DNA from: Deltaproteobacteria bacterium
GTDB taxonomy: Bacteria > Myxococcota > Kuafuiibacteriia > Kuafuiibacteriales > Kuafuiibacteriaceae
Direction: 5' to 3'
DNA: 64,000 nt
NCBI GenBank assembly: GCA_011526105.1
Contig: WYAZ01000183.1
Span: forward strand, 1 to 64,000
The translations under genes and the position numbers were made by a program. The notes beneath the pieces are model-generated. The model did not search any database. It was not told where the DNA came from and saw nothing but the letters and a program-made list of their open reading frames with translations. Below are positions 1 to 8,827 of this stretch, piece by piece. Positions within the stretch are counted from its first letter, which is position 1, and the number at the start of each line of letters is the position of its first letter.

Positions 1-37
1 CGAGTTCGGGTCCAGTCGAGCGTCCCCCGAATTATCC

Positions 38-1138
38 CTAGATGCGGAGGCCGGTGGCGCTCATGACGCGTGCGAGCACGCCTTGCGCGACGGTTCGAGC
101 ACGTTCTGCGCCCTCGGCGAGCAGTGCGTCCACGTGGCCTCGATCGTTCATCAGCCGCTGATACTCTGCCCGGGGCGCACGCAGGCTCTCCTCGATGACC
201 TCGTAGAGCGCCTGCTTGCCGTGTCCCCAGCCGAACAGGTTCTCCGGCGCATCCCCGCTCGCCGGATCTTTGCGTCCGCTCTGATACGAGGCCAAGAGCG
301 CCGCGCTGCGCTCCGGAGCCGCGAACAGCTTGTGCAGCTCGAAGACCGTCTCGCCGGCATGGTGCAGCGGCGCGCCCAGCGTGGTGGAGTCGGTGGTGAT
401 CTGCATGACCCGCTTCCTGAGCGGCTTGGGCTCGAGAAAGAGCTCGATGGTGTTGTCGTAGCTCTTCGACATTTTGCGTCCGTCGAGGCCGGGCACGGTC
501 ATGACGTCCTCGCGAATGGCGGCCTTGGGCACCCTGAGCACCTCGCCGCCATACGCGTTGTTCACCTTGCGCGCGATCTCTTGCGTGATCTCGAGGTGCT
601 GCTTCTGGTCCTTGCCCACCGGCACCACATCCGCGTCGTAGAGCAGGATGTCCGCCGCCATCAGCACCGGATAGGAGACGATGCCGTGCGAGAGCGCACC
701 CGTCGCTTCGAGCACCTCACGAATGGCGGCCCGTTTCTTCGCGACCTCGCTCAGGCTCTCATCCACCGGCGCCGCCGGAGCCTCGCCGGCGAGCTCCTCA
801 TAGGCGGAGTGCCCGCGAAGCAGGAGCCCCATCGGGGTGAAGCAAGCGAGCACCCACGCGAGCATGGTCACCTCGGGCACGTCGCTTTGGCGGTAGAAGA
901 CCACCTCTTTGGTGTCGAGCCCCAGCGCCAGCCACGTGCAAGCCACCGCGTAGGTCTCCTCCCTCAAACGCTTTGGATCGTGCTGGGTCGTGAGCGCGTG
1001 CAAATCCGCGATGAAGAGAAATGAGTCGTGGGTCTTCGCCAGCTCGAGCGCCGGCCGAATGGCACCCAGATAGTTGCCGATGTGCGGCGTTCCGGTGGGC
1101 TTGATGCCGGTCAGAGAACGCGGACGGGCGCTGGTCAT
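38..1138 (-). CDS. trpS: Tryptophanyl-tRNA synthetase
   Basis: Cytoplasmic class I aminoacyl-tRNA synthetase that charges tRNA-Trp. The 366-residue protein is close to the usual bacterial length (about 330-360). The class I HIGN signature is at residues 19-22 inside TGTPHIGNYLG, and the KMSKS loop appears as RKMSKSYDN in the C-terminal half. The ATG start puts the HIGN motif at the expected distance from the N-terminus. It lies on the same strand as the upstream glycan-related genes, but a 398-bp gap suggests its own promoter. No leader peptide or T-box was recognised there. Confidence 0.97.
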   Translation of the reverse strand: MTSARPRSLTGIKPTGTPHIGNYLGAIRPALELAKTHDSFLFIADLHALTTQHDPKRLREETYAVACTWLALGLDTKEVVFYRQSDVPEVTMLAWVLACFTPMGLLLRGHSAYEELAGEAPAAPVDESLSEVAKKRAAIREVLEATGALSHGIVSYPVLMAADILLYDADVVPVGKDQKQHLEITQEIARKVNNAYGGEVLRVPKAAIREDVMTVPGLDGRKMSKSYDNTIELFLEPKPLRKRVMQITTDSTTLGAPLHHAGETVFELHKLFAAPERSAALLASYQSGRKDPASGDAPENLFGWGHGKQALYEVIEESLRAPRAEYQRLMNDRGHVDALLAEGAERARTVAQGVLARVMSATGLRI

Positions 1139-1536
1139 GGAATCGTCAGCTCACCAGGAAACAGAAGGACACACAACCCCTTTCGGGATCGAGCCCTCGT
1201 TCAGTGAAGTTCTACCGGGGCGTCGATGGAACTCAGTGCGGCGTCCCGTGGGCGGCCGCGCGAGTGGGGGGACCCGCCGAGCGTGAGCGAAGGTGGGGGG
1301 TCGACCACGTGGGAGCTCATCTCAAAACCCCTTTGGTCGCGATCCAGGCCGATACGCATCGGTGCGCGGTGTTGGGCCTCCTCGCGTTATCGCAGGATAG
1401 CGCCTTCGTCGGCCCGCCTTGCGCACCTCGCGTCTCGGTCGTCTCGCTCGGGCAGGGGTTCTGAGATGAGCTCCAAGCAGGCCGCCCCTGCACGGCCTCC
1501 GACACTCGCATCCACTCAGGCCGCGTTCTGTCCAGC
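1139..1536. other. 398-bp intergenic region upstream of trpS
   Basis: No coding sequence can be supported here. The stretch 1264-1308 is G-rich and contains an imperfect inverted repeat: CCCGCC at 1273-1278 against GGTGGG at 1292-1297 with a 13-nt loop, flanked by GTGG at 1264-1267 and CCAC at 1305-1308. It could be the terminator of the minus-strand ATPase gene ending at 1537, or a small repeat element. No second copy was seen in the window. The trpS promoter should lie near 1139-1210, but no convincing -35/-10 pair was found. Confidence 0.4.
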
Positions 1537-2553
1537 CTACGACGGCGTGGTCTTTTGCAGCGAAGCGAGCACGCGATCGATCTCCTGCAGATCGATGCTC
1601 GAGACCTCCTGCGCACCTGAAGGAGGCAGGCTCATCGTGGCCGCTTGATGCGGGATGAGCGTGGGCGGCTCGCTCATCAAACCCGGCAAGAAAGCAGAAG
1701 GCGGAGGGATGGACTGCGCCGCGAGGGCCACGGCTTCGTCCGTGCCGAGGGAGAGGTTCTGCGACACTCTGCGAACGAGGTCGGCGTCGATCGCGCGCGT
1801 TCGGGCCATGGCGCCCTCGAAGAGCGCGTTGTCGCAGACGGTGTTGATGAGCCTCGCGACGCCGCCGGTGGCCTTCTGGAGGACGCGATAGGCCCCCGAG
1901 GTGAACGGGCTGTTCGCCGCACCCGCCATCTTCATGCGGTGCTCTACGTACTTGCGCGTGGTCTCCACGTCGAAGGGATCGAGACGAACGCGCAGGGCGA
2001 CACGTTGAGCAAGAGGCGGATCGAACTGCAGGTTCAGCTCCACGTCCGGCAGCCCAAAGAAGACGAAGGAGAGCAGCTTCTGCTCTGGCACCTCGATGTT
2101 GAGTAAGCCGCGGAACTCTTCCATCAGCTCACGGGTGGCGAGCATCTGGGCTTCATCGATGAGCACGACGGCCTTGCGGCCCTCCTCGTAGATCTCGATC
2201 AGCCGACGATAGAGCTGACCGAGCAGCATGAGCTTGTCGGACGCGGGATCTTCGACCCCGAGTTGGGCCGCGATGCGCTTGAGCAGCCAGTCGGCGGTGA
2301 CGCTCGAGTGCACGATCACGAGCAGCGCGGCTTCGTATTCCTTCTCGTCCAGGGAATCCAAGAGACGGCGGGCGAGGGTGGTCTTGCCGGCGCCGATGCC
2401 GCCCACCAGGATCGCGAGCCCCTTCATCGAGTGCACCGCGTACTTGAGGCGAAGCAGCGCTTGGTTGTGTTGATCGGAGTCGAAGTAGAATCGGCTCACC
2501 GGCGCGTTGGAGAAGGGTTCGGTCTTCAGGCCGTAGTACTCGAGATACTCCAT
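1537..2553 (-). CDS. ExeA/GspA-like AAA ATPase
   Basis: A 338-residue AAA ATPase of the ExeA (general secretion pathway A) type. The start is placed at the ATG giving MEYLEYYGLKTEPFSN, because the YGL.xxPF segment is the conserved N-terminus of this family; an upstream ATG at 2604 would add 17 unrelated residues. Walker A is GGIGAGKTT and Walker B is VVLIDEAQML. There is no peptidoglycan-binding domain and no obvious membrane segment. Such stand-alone ExeA-like ATPases are common in exopolysaccharide export loci of deltaproteobacteria, which fits the upstream TPR, WecA-like and glycosyltransferase genes. The C-terminal 60 residues look disordered. Confidence 0.85.
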   Translation of the reverse strand: MEYLEYYGLKTEPFSNAPVSRFYFDSDQHNQALLRLKYAVHSMKGLAILVGGIGAGKTTLARRLLDSLDEKEYEAALLVIVHSSVTADWLLKRIAAQLGVEDPASDKLMLLGQLYRRLIEIYEEGRKAVVLIDEAQMLATRELMEEFRGLLNIEVPEQKLLSFVFFGLPDVELNLQFDPPLAQRVALRVRLDPFDVETTRKYVEHRMKMAGAANSPFTSGAYRVLQKATGGVARLINTVCDNALFEGAMARTRAIDADLVRRVSQNLSLGTDEAVALAAQSIPPPSAFLPGLMSEPPTLIPHQAATMSLPPSGAQEVSSIDLQEIDRVLASLQKTTPS

Positions 2554-2619
2554 TCGCTGCTCAGCTCGAGGGCCGAGTTTCATGCTCACCGGGCTTGGTG
2601 TCAAACCACCGGGGCAAGA

Positions 2620-5436
2620 TCACAGATAGGTGATTTTGTTCTTCTTTGTCGTGGATCCGGATCGGCCTTGGGGCTCGTTCTCGGGGGCGTCCTCGTTCGG
2701 ACCTTGGGCCCCGTTGCCGGGTCGAGCCCCGCTGGGCTTGACCTCCGGGTTCTCTACGATGGCGTTGGCAAAGACCTCGTCGAGCCCACCGAAGTCGTTC
2801 TGGAAGTCGTCTTCGCCGAGGTGTTCGGGACGGCGCAGCCCGAGCTGATCCTCCACCCGATCCAGCATCTCCACCGCTCGGGGATAGAGGGGCACACGAC
2901 CGAGCAGCTCGAGCAGCATCTCTCGCGCCTCTTCGAAGAGCCCCTGCTCGACGAGGAAGTCGGTCTCGTCCAGCTCTTCCTCGATCTCGGGATCCTCTCC
3001 GTCGGAGGCAACCTCGCCGAGCGCATCGAGGCCGAGCAGCATGTCGTCGCCTTCGAGCTCGGAGCTGAGGAGCGTGAAGGTGTCAGTGACCGGCTCTTCC
3101 GGGACGCGCTCGAGATCGATGGAGCCAGTCTCGAGGAGTACCGCATCCGCCTCGGCGAGCGGGATGTTCTCTTCCTCCTCCGCCTCGCCGAGCACCTCGG
3201 CTGCGAGATCGGTGGAGATCTGCCGCGGAGGAGGCACGAAGCCGAGCTCGGCCGGAGTGTCCGCAGTGTCCGGTGCGGGGAGGTCAACGGAGTAGTCGAC
3301 GGGATCTTCGAAATCGAGCGGGATGGACGGTCGCGCGCTCGACATGTCCGAGGGCCCGAGGCGAGACGGCACGAGATCGGCGGCGATCATGTCTTGCCGA
3401 GATCGCTGGGCTTCAGCCTCGAGTCCGCGCTGGTAAGCAGCCTGCAACTCGGCCGCGTCGCCGCCCTCGGCGGCTTCCGCGAGGCGGTGAAAGCCGCTCT
3501 GCGAGAGGCGCTCGTCTACAAGATCATCCTCCGAGACGTCGTAGGCCGAACTCTCATTGAACGGAGACTCGCGCTCGGCCGTGGACTTCAGGTGAAGATC
3601 ATCGACGAGCCCGGCCGCAGGGAGACCGTCGGGCATCGGCACCTCGCCGGTGCGAAACAGGTCGACCATCGCCAAGTCGACGTTCTCTGGTGCCGGCGCG
3701 GGCGTGACGGTCGGGCGCCGCTGCGCGTCGTCCTCGGAAGGAGCGTACAGGGGCTCGTCGTCAGGGAGCTGGAGCAGATCCACCGAGATCGCGCCATCCT
3801 CGGCGGTCTGCTCATCGGGCGCGAAGTCGTTCGAGAAATGATCGGGCTCCGGCGCTTGCCGCGTGAACTCTCCGGTGCTGACGAGCACATCCACGTCGAT
3901 GTCGATGGATAGCTCGCTGGGCCGGGGCGGTGGGACCGAGCCCTTCTGCGCCATGGGATGGCCGGGCGCGAGGGAGCGCATGCGCACGCGGATCATCTCC
4001 GCGGCCTGTGTGTCCGCCCGCTGCGTGTGGATTCGCACGAGTTGAGAGAGCGCCTCTGCGGCGCGGCCCGGATCACCGAGCGCGACGTAGAGGTCGGCCA
4101 TCTTGGTGTGCGCTTCCGGGTTGTCTGGGTCGAGCTGCGCCACCCGAGCGAGATGCTCCAGCGCTTTGTCCCGGAGGCCGTACTTGACGTACACATCGGT
4201 CTCCGTGAGAAGGCGCTCGACCTCCGCCGCCGCACTTGGCGGTTTCGTGCCGCGCGCCGCGTCGGTCGTGGGCGGAGCGAACGAGGGCGCGGGCATGCCC
4301 CCTGGCGCTGGCATGCCCGAGGGCGCCGGCATGCCGGGAGCGGCGATATCTGGCGCCAAGCGCGGGTTCTCGACGAACGGGGCGCCTTTGACCTGAAGAC
4401 TGGGCCCGGAGTCTTCTCGCTCCGGGCGCATCATGATCGGCATCTCGCCGGTCATTGAACGGCGGACCGGCTGTCTGATCGCCTGGACGGCGCTCGGGTC
4501 GAGGGCGGGCGGCGGCAGGGTCGGCGGGCGTGGTCCGCTCCTCAAGGCCTCCAAACCCTCGAGCGCTTCTGGATCATTGGGCTCGACCGCGAGGATCTCC
4601 TCGTAGACCCGCCGCGCATCTTCCGGCCGCTCTCGGAGCTGGTAGAGGCGACCGAGTTCTCGGTTCACGAACACCGTCTTGTGCGACTGGCCGAGCTCCC
4701 CGAAGGCCCGCCCGAGCATCTCGAGGGTCTCGATGTCCTCGGCGTTCGACTTGAAGGCCACCTGCAGCTTGGCGATCGCGCGTTTTGCGTCCCCTCGCTC
4801 GAGGTAGAGCCGGGCGAGCTCCTTGAGCACTTCGATTCGGCCCGGCGCGTGATACGCCAATCGCTCGGCGACCTTGATGTAGTCGGCCACGCGCGCCTGC
4901 TTCTTGAGCTCGGAGGCCGCCTTGTCGAAGTGCTCGATCGCTCGGTCGGCCTTCCCATCTCTCGAGTAGGCCTCCGCCAAACGGACTCGACTGCCGACGT
5001 TGTCCGGGTCGAGGTCGACCATCTTGCCGAGGACGATCAGAGCCTCCTCTTGGCGCCCGGCCTCCTCGTGGAAGTTGGCGACGGTTTGGTACTGAACCAT
5101 CGCCTCTTGGAGCAGGCCGAGGTGCTCGTAGAGCTCGGCGAGCTTGGTGGTGACCTCCAGGTTCTTCGGGTCGTACTTTAGGATCTGCTTGTAGACGGCG
5201 ACGGCCTTGAGGAAGAAGCCCTGTTCTCCGTAGAACTCGGCCACCTGGGAGTACACGGCGGTAGCCTCCGCGCGGTCTCCCTTCTTGGAGTAGATGTCAC
5301 CAATCTTGAGCAGAGTTCGTACATCGCGGGGGTCTTCTTCGATGAGCCGCTGCAGCTCGCGGATCGCTTTATCGAAGTTGCCCTTTTGTATGTACTTCTG
5401 CGCGCTGTTGATGATCTTCGTTTTATTGGTCGCCAC
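2620..5436 (-). CDS. Large TPR-repeat protein with acidic disordered region
   Basis: A 938-residue protein without a signal peptide. Residues 1-300 are a run of tetratricopeptide repeats, for example around LKIGDIYSKKGDRAEATAVY. A Pro/Met-rich linker follows (about 340-400) with tandem GMPAP units, then further TPRs (about 405-480), a long Asp/Glu-rich low-complexity region (about 500-820) and a last helical pair near 830-880. TPR arrays are protein-interaction scaffolds, and no catalytic motif is seen. It sits 91 bp from the WecA-like gene and 66 bp from the ATPase gene on the same strand, so a scaffold role in surface-glycan assembly or gliding/secretion is possible. That role is inferred from context only. 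Confidence 0.85.
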   Translation of the reverse strand: MATNKTKIINSAQKYIQKGNFDKAIRELQRLIEEDPRDVRTLLKIGDIYSKKGDRAEATAVYSQVAEFYGEQGFFLKAVAVYKQILKYDPKNLEVTTKLAELYEHLGLLQEAMVQYQTVANFHEEAGRQEEALIVLGKMVDLDPDNVGSRVRLAEAYSRDGKADRAIEHFDKAASELKKQARVADYIKVAERLAYHAPGRIEVLKELARLYLERGDAKRAIAKLQVAFKSNAEDIETLEMLGRAFGELGQSHKTVFVNRELGRLYQLRERPEDARRVYEEILAVEPNDPEALEGLEALRSGPRPPTLPPPALDPSAVQAIRQPVRRSMTGEMPIMMRPEREDSGPSLQVKGAPFVENPRLAPDIAAPGMPAPSGMPAPGGMPAPSFAPPTTDAARGTKPPSAAAEVERLLTETDVYVKYGLRDKALEHLARVAQLDPDNPEAHTKMADLYVALGDPGRAAEALSQLVRIHTQRADTQAAEMIRVRMRSLAPGHPMAQKGSVPPPRPSELSIDIDVDVLVSTGEFTRQAPEPDHFSNDFAPDEQTAEDGAISVDLLQLPDDEPLYAPSEDDAQRRPTVTPAPAPENVDLAMVDLFRTGEVPMPDGLPAAGLVDDLHLKSTAERESPFNESSAYDVSEDDLVDERLSQSGFHRLAEAAEGGDAAELQAAYQRGLEAEAQRSRQDMIAADLVPSRLGPSDMSSARPSIPLDFEDPVDYSVDLPAPDTADTPAELGFVPPPRQISTDLAAEVLGEAEEEENIPLAEADAVLLETGSIDLERVPEEPVTDTFTLLSSELEGDDMLLGLDALGEVASDGEDPEIEEELDETDFLVEQGLFEEAREMLLELLGRVPLYPRAVEMLDRVEDQLGLRRPEHLGEDDFQNDFGGLDEVFANAIVENPEVKPSGARPGNGAQGPNEDAPENEPQGRSGSTTKKNKITYL

Positions 5437-5528
5437 GCGCAGTCACCCATCCGAAGGCGATATCGCGCGAAGTATAGACCCGGGCAGACAGGGCGGCAAA
5501 CTTGCGAAAAGGAACGAGAGTTCCCTCC

Positions 5529-6587
5529 CTAGCTAGGGGAACCCGTGCGCCGCCGGAGTCGGGATTCCTGAGGATTTCGGCCCATCCGCCACAGAGCCAG
5601 GGTGCACCCGAAGCCGGCCGAAGCTACCGCGCCCAGGATCCAGAAGGCGGCCGGGGGCGGCAGGAAACACAAGAGCAGGGCCGCAGCGCCGAGCATGGTC
5701 GACCCGAGGTAGCTCAGAATCGCGATGCGGAGGGGAGAGGCGCCGTGGTTTCGGAGCCGGACCGCGAAGTGATCTGGGCTGCCTCGCATGAGCGGCAGCC
5801 GCCTCACCGCGCGGGCGCCCATGACGAACGCGGTGTCGAAGAGCGGAACGCCGAGGATCAGGATGGGGGCCAAAGCGGCCACCGGGTGTGTGAAGGTGTA
5901 GTGCCCGATCATGGCGATGGCGGCCAGCATGAAGCCGAGGAACATCGATCCGGTGTCCCCCATGAAGATGCGCGCCGGTGGGCGGTTGAAGGCGAGGAAG
6001 CCAAGCGTCGCGCCGATGAGGGAGAGCGTGAGCATCGCGATGGTCGACGAGCCGTTGTAGAGCGCGATGATGTAGAGAAAGCCCCCCGCGATGCTCGCCA
6101 CGCCGGCCGCCAAGCCATCGGAGACGTCGATGAGGTTGATGGCGTTGGTCATCCCCACGAGCCAGAGCATCGTGAGGCCGAAGGCCACCGGCTCCGGCAA
6201 GAAGGTCAGCCGGATCATGATGCCGGCCTTGATGAGCACGAATGCGGCGACCATCTGACCGAGCAGCTTCACGCCCGGCGAGAGCACCTTGAGATCGTCG
6301 AAGAGCCCGATGGTCACGATGATCGACGCCGCGAGCAGAATACCGAGCACCTCCGGCGTGAAGTCGTAGGTGAAGGCGAGCGAGAACAGAAACGCGAGGT
6401 AGATCGACACTCCGCCCAGATAAGGGGTGGCCTCGTGGTGGCTCTTGAGGCCCTCGTCCGGTGCGTCGAGGACCCCATAGCGAATGGCCGCCCGTCGGAT
6501 GATAGGGGTGAAGTAGAGCGAGAGGCCCAGTGCGATGATGAAGGCCGCAGGATTCCTGAAAGGGCCCAGGTCGAGCGTCAGATCCAT
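5529..6587 (-). CDS. Undecaprenyl-phosphate sugar-1-phosphate transferase (WecA/TagO/MraY family)
   Basis: Polytopic inner-membrane enzyme expected to transfer a sugar-1-phosphate (typically GlcNAc-1-P) from a UDP-sugar to undecaprenyl phosphate, the first step in building a lipid-linked glycan. The 352 residues carry about ten hydrophobic segments and the family motifs: LFDDLK near residue 95, TNAINLIDVSDGLA in the middle, and RIFMGDTGSMFLG. The aspartates of these motifs bind Mg2+ and substrate in MraY/WecA homologues. Three glycosyltransferases lie just upstream, consistent with one polysaccharide pathway. The precise sugar cannot be told from sequence. Confidence 0.92.
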   Translation of the reverse strand: MDLTLDLGPFRNPAAFIIALGLSLYFTPIIRRAAIRYGVLDAPDEGLKSHHEATPYLGGVSIYLAFLFSLAFTYDFTPEVLGILLAASIIVTIGLFDDLKVLSPGVKLLGQMVAAFVLIKAGIMIRLTFLPEPVAFGLTMLWLVGMTNAINLIDVSDGLAAGVASIAGGFLYIIALYNGSSTIAMLTLSLIGATLGFLAFNRPPARIFMGDTGSMFLGFMLAAIAMIGHYTFTHPVAALAPILILGVPLFDTAFVMGARAVRRLPLMRGSPDHFAVRLRNHGASPLRIAILSYLGSTMLGAAALLLCFLPPPAAFWILGAVASAGFGCTLALWRMGRNPQESRLRRRTGSPS

Positions 6588-6631
6588 CGGAAGCCGCGGC
6601 CGAACCTAGCAGGTCCCAAGAGAGCTGTCGC

Positions 6632-7705
6632 CTAAGGCGCCGAGTTCGCGCGCAGCCTCGCGACCCGGTAGGCCTCGAGCGTGTGCTCGAGCATGCGGTG
6701 TCGATAGAGCTCGCGTGTTTGGATCCTGCGGCGCGCTCCCTGGCCGAGGCGATGGCGAAGCGAGGCATCGCTCAATAAGCGATCGATCGCCTGGGCCAGC
6801 GCGGCCGGGCTCTCCGGTGCGACGAGCAGTCCGTTTTCTCCGTCGAGCACCACTTCGCTCTGTCCTCCCACCGCCGTCGCCACCACCGGAACGCCGGCCG
6901 CGTGTGCATGCAGCGGCACCTGGGGGAAGCCCTCGCTGCGAGAGGGGCAGACCACGACGTCGGCGGCCGCAAGGAGCTTTGCAGCGTCCGCCTTCTCTCC
7001 GAGGAGCTCGAGTCCGCGTCCCTCGAGATTCGCGCGCTCCGGTCCGTCGCCGATGAGGAGCAAGCGACACTCTCGGTGCCGCATTCGAGCGCGCGCCTCG
7101 ATGAGGAGATCAAAACCCTTGATGGCGTGCAGTCGTCCGACCGCCATCACGACGTGCGCCTCGTCGGAGAGCCCCAAGGCGGCCCTCGCCTCGGCGCGCG
7201 CGCCGCTCGGCGCGAGGTTCGTGATCAAGCTCGGATGCAGCACGGTCACCGGCAGCTCGCGAGGCAAGCTGTCGCGAACGTGCTCGCTCACTGCGAGCAC
7301 TCGATGAAAGCGAGTGAGCGCGAGCCTCCAGGCCACCTTCTTGGATCGGGAAAGCTCGATCCCGGGGTTGTGGACCGTGGTCACCCGTGCGGCCTTTGGA
7401 CCGAGGCGCGAGGCCATCGCCACCGCGATGTCTGCGACCGCCAAATGGCTGTGCACGACGTTGCTCTGGTGTCGGTGGAGGGTACGCGCGAGTGCGATCG
7501 GGACCCGCGCGTCGAGCGGATGGCGGATGCCCAAGACCTCGACCTCGATGCCGGCGTCCGAGAGCGTGAGTGCGATGGGGCCGGCGCGCGTGGTCGCGAC
7601 GACCAGGACCTCGCAGCCTCGGTGTTTGAGGTCCTCGGCCAGGGCCTGAACGATGCGTTCGGCGCCCCCAAAGCCGAGGCCGGTGGTGACAAGCGCGATC
7701 TTCAT
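6632..7705 (-). CDS. GT4-type glycosyltransferase
   Basis: Cytoplasmic GT-B glycosyltransferase of 357 residues. The start is the ATG at 7705 giving MKIALVTTGLGFGGAER, typical for the family; the coding frame is open further upstream, but that part is antisense-like Arg-rich sequence. The ATG overlaps the upstream gene's TGA by 4 bp (ATGA), implying translational coupling. The donor-binding half has AVGRLHAIKGFDLL and CPSRSEGFPQVPLHAHAAG. In the usual EX7E motif the second Glu appears to be His here, so donor or acceptor handling may differ from the archetype. Likely part of exopolysaccharide assembly. Confidence 0.92.
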   Translation of the reverse strand: MKIALVTTGLGFGGAERIVQALAEDLKHRGCEVLVVATTRAGPIALTLSDAGIEVEVLGIRHPLDARVPIALARTLHRHQSNVVHSHLAVADIAVAMASRLGPKAARVTTVHNPGIELSRSKKVAWRLALTRFHRVLAVSEHVRDSLPRELPVTVLHPSLITNLAPSGARAEARAALGLSDEAHVVMAVGRLHAIKGFDLLIEARARMRHRECRLLLIGDGPERANLEGRGLELLGEKADAAKLLAAADVVVCPSRSEGFPQVPLHAHAAGVPVVATAVGGQSEVVLDGENGLLVAPESPAALAQAIDRLLSDASLRHRLGQGARRRIQTRELYRHRMLEHTLEAYRVARLRANSAP

Positions 7706-8826
7706 CGCTGCTCCAAGATGCGCGCGAGCAGCGCGGCGATCTTGAAGGCGGTCCGATCCCAGCCGATCTCGGCTCGGGCCGTCTCCACTGCATCTGGCGA
7801 GAGCGGGCCCCGGCGCGCCTCGGCGTCGAGCGCGGCGGACAGAGCGTGGGTCAAAGCCTCGGGGGTTCGCTCCTTCACTACGAAGACCGCCTCCTCTTGT
7901 GGATACAGCGCGGTCAACCTCTCGATGCCTTCGTTGTCGAACGCAACTTGGCGTCGGCCGACCGCAGCGTACTCGAGGCCCTTCATCCCGACGTGACCGT
8001 CTCGCACCGAGATGCAGACGTCCGCCGCTTGCTCGACGAGGATGGCTTGCTCGTGCGGCTGATGACCCAGAAACCACACCGGCGCAGATGGACGCGCGGC
8101 TTGGGTCATGGCGCGTGCGTAGTCGGCTTTGGGGCCGTCGCCGACAATCACCAAGCCGACCCCGGGGAGCTTTCGGTGCGCGGCCTGAAGGAGATCGAGG
8201 CGGACCTCGTGGGCGAGGGTGCCGACGAGCGCGATGAAGCGGGCCTCTTGGGGCAGGCCGAGTCGGCGACGGGCTTCTTGCCGGTCACCCGGCTCTGCGA
8301 CCTCGAGCTCCGCTCCGTTCTCGATGACCGTGACGTGAGAGGCGCGCAGCACCCGGTGGGCGTATCGGCCGATGCTCTCGGTCACCGCGACCAAGTGCGC
8401 AGACATCTCGGTGACCCCCGCGAGCACGGCGGCGGCGGCCTGGACCTCGATCGTGCGCTTGCCGGCGGCCTCCATCTCCTCGGTGACCGGACCGTTCAGC
8501 TCGAGCACGAAGGGGACACGCGCCGAGACGAGCGCCCACGGGACGAAAGACGAGGACGCAGACAGGCGGACGTACGCGATGTCGGGTTGGAACTGAAAGC
8601 GCGCGCGGAGCGCGAGGAGGGCGAGGGCCGCCTCGAGCCGCGCACCGGCGCGGAGGAAACTCGGCGGGCGCCAATGCTCGACCGCCCCCAGGTCCTTCGG
8701 ATGCCCCGGCGCCAGGAGCAGGACCTCGTGGCCTTGTTGGGCGAGCTGCCTGGTGACGGCGATGACGTGACGGGCGCCGCCGTGGGGCCGGTCGAGGTCG
8801 ACCTGCGTGACGTAGAGGATTCGCAC
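7702..8826 (-). CDS. GT4-type glycosyltransferase
   Basis: GT-B glycosyltransferase of 374 residues beginning at a GTG codon, one nucleotide after the stop of the upstream glycosyltransferase. The N-terminal Rossmann half starts RILYVTQVDLDRPHGGARH. The C-terminal half carries ALVGTLAHEVRLDLLQAA, VIVGDGPKADY and a GMKGLEYAAVGRRQVAFD segment that matches the K-x-x-EY-A-x-G loop of WbuB-like enzymes. Its tight spacing in a run of three glycosyltransferases supports a shared transcript and a shared polysaccharide product. Specificity is not predictable. Confidence 0.92.
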   Translation of the reverse strand: MRILYVTQVDLDRPHGGARHVIAVTRQLAQQGHEVLLLAPGHPKDLGAVEHWRPPSFLRAGARLEAALALLALRARFQFQPDIAYVRLSASSSFVPWALVSARVPFVLELNGPVTEEMEAAGKRTIEVQAAAAVLAGVTEMSAHLVAVTESIGRYAHRVLRASHVTVIENGAELEVAEPGDRQEARRRLGLPQEARFIALVGTLAHEVRLDLLQAAHRKLPGVGLVIVGDGPKADYARAMTQAARPSAPVWFLGHQPHEQAILVEQAADVCISVRDGHVGMKGLEYAAVGRRQVAFDNEGIERLTALYPQEEAVFVVKERTPEALTHALSAALDAEARRGPLSPDAVETARAEIGWDRTAFKIAALLARILEQR

Positions 8827-8827
8827 C

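Noticed and set aside
1264-1308. G-rich imperfect inverted repeat upstream of trpS considered as a structured RNA or T-box.
   Set aside because: No T-box, SRP RNA or other known RNA signature is present; kept only as an unassigned intergenic element.
2263-3912. 549-codon plus-strand frame opposite the TPR protein.
   Set aside because: Antisense to clear TPR coding sequence; low-complexity translation without domains.
7705-8077. N-terminal extension of the third glycosyltransferase back to 8077.
   Set aside because: The extra 124 residues are Arg/Gly-rich and lie antisense-like within the upstream gene; the ATG at 7705 gives the canonical GT4 N-terminus with ATGA coupling.
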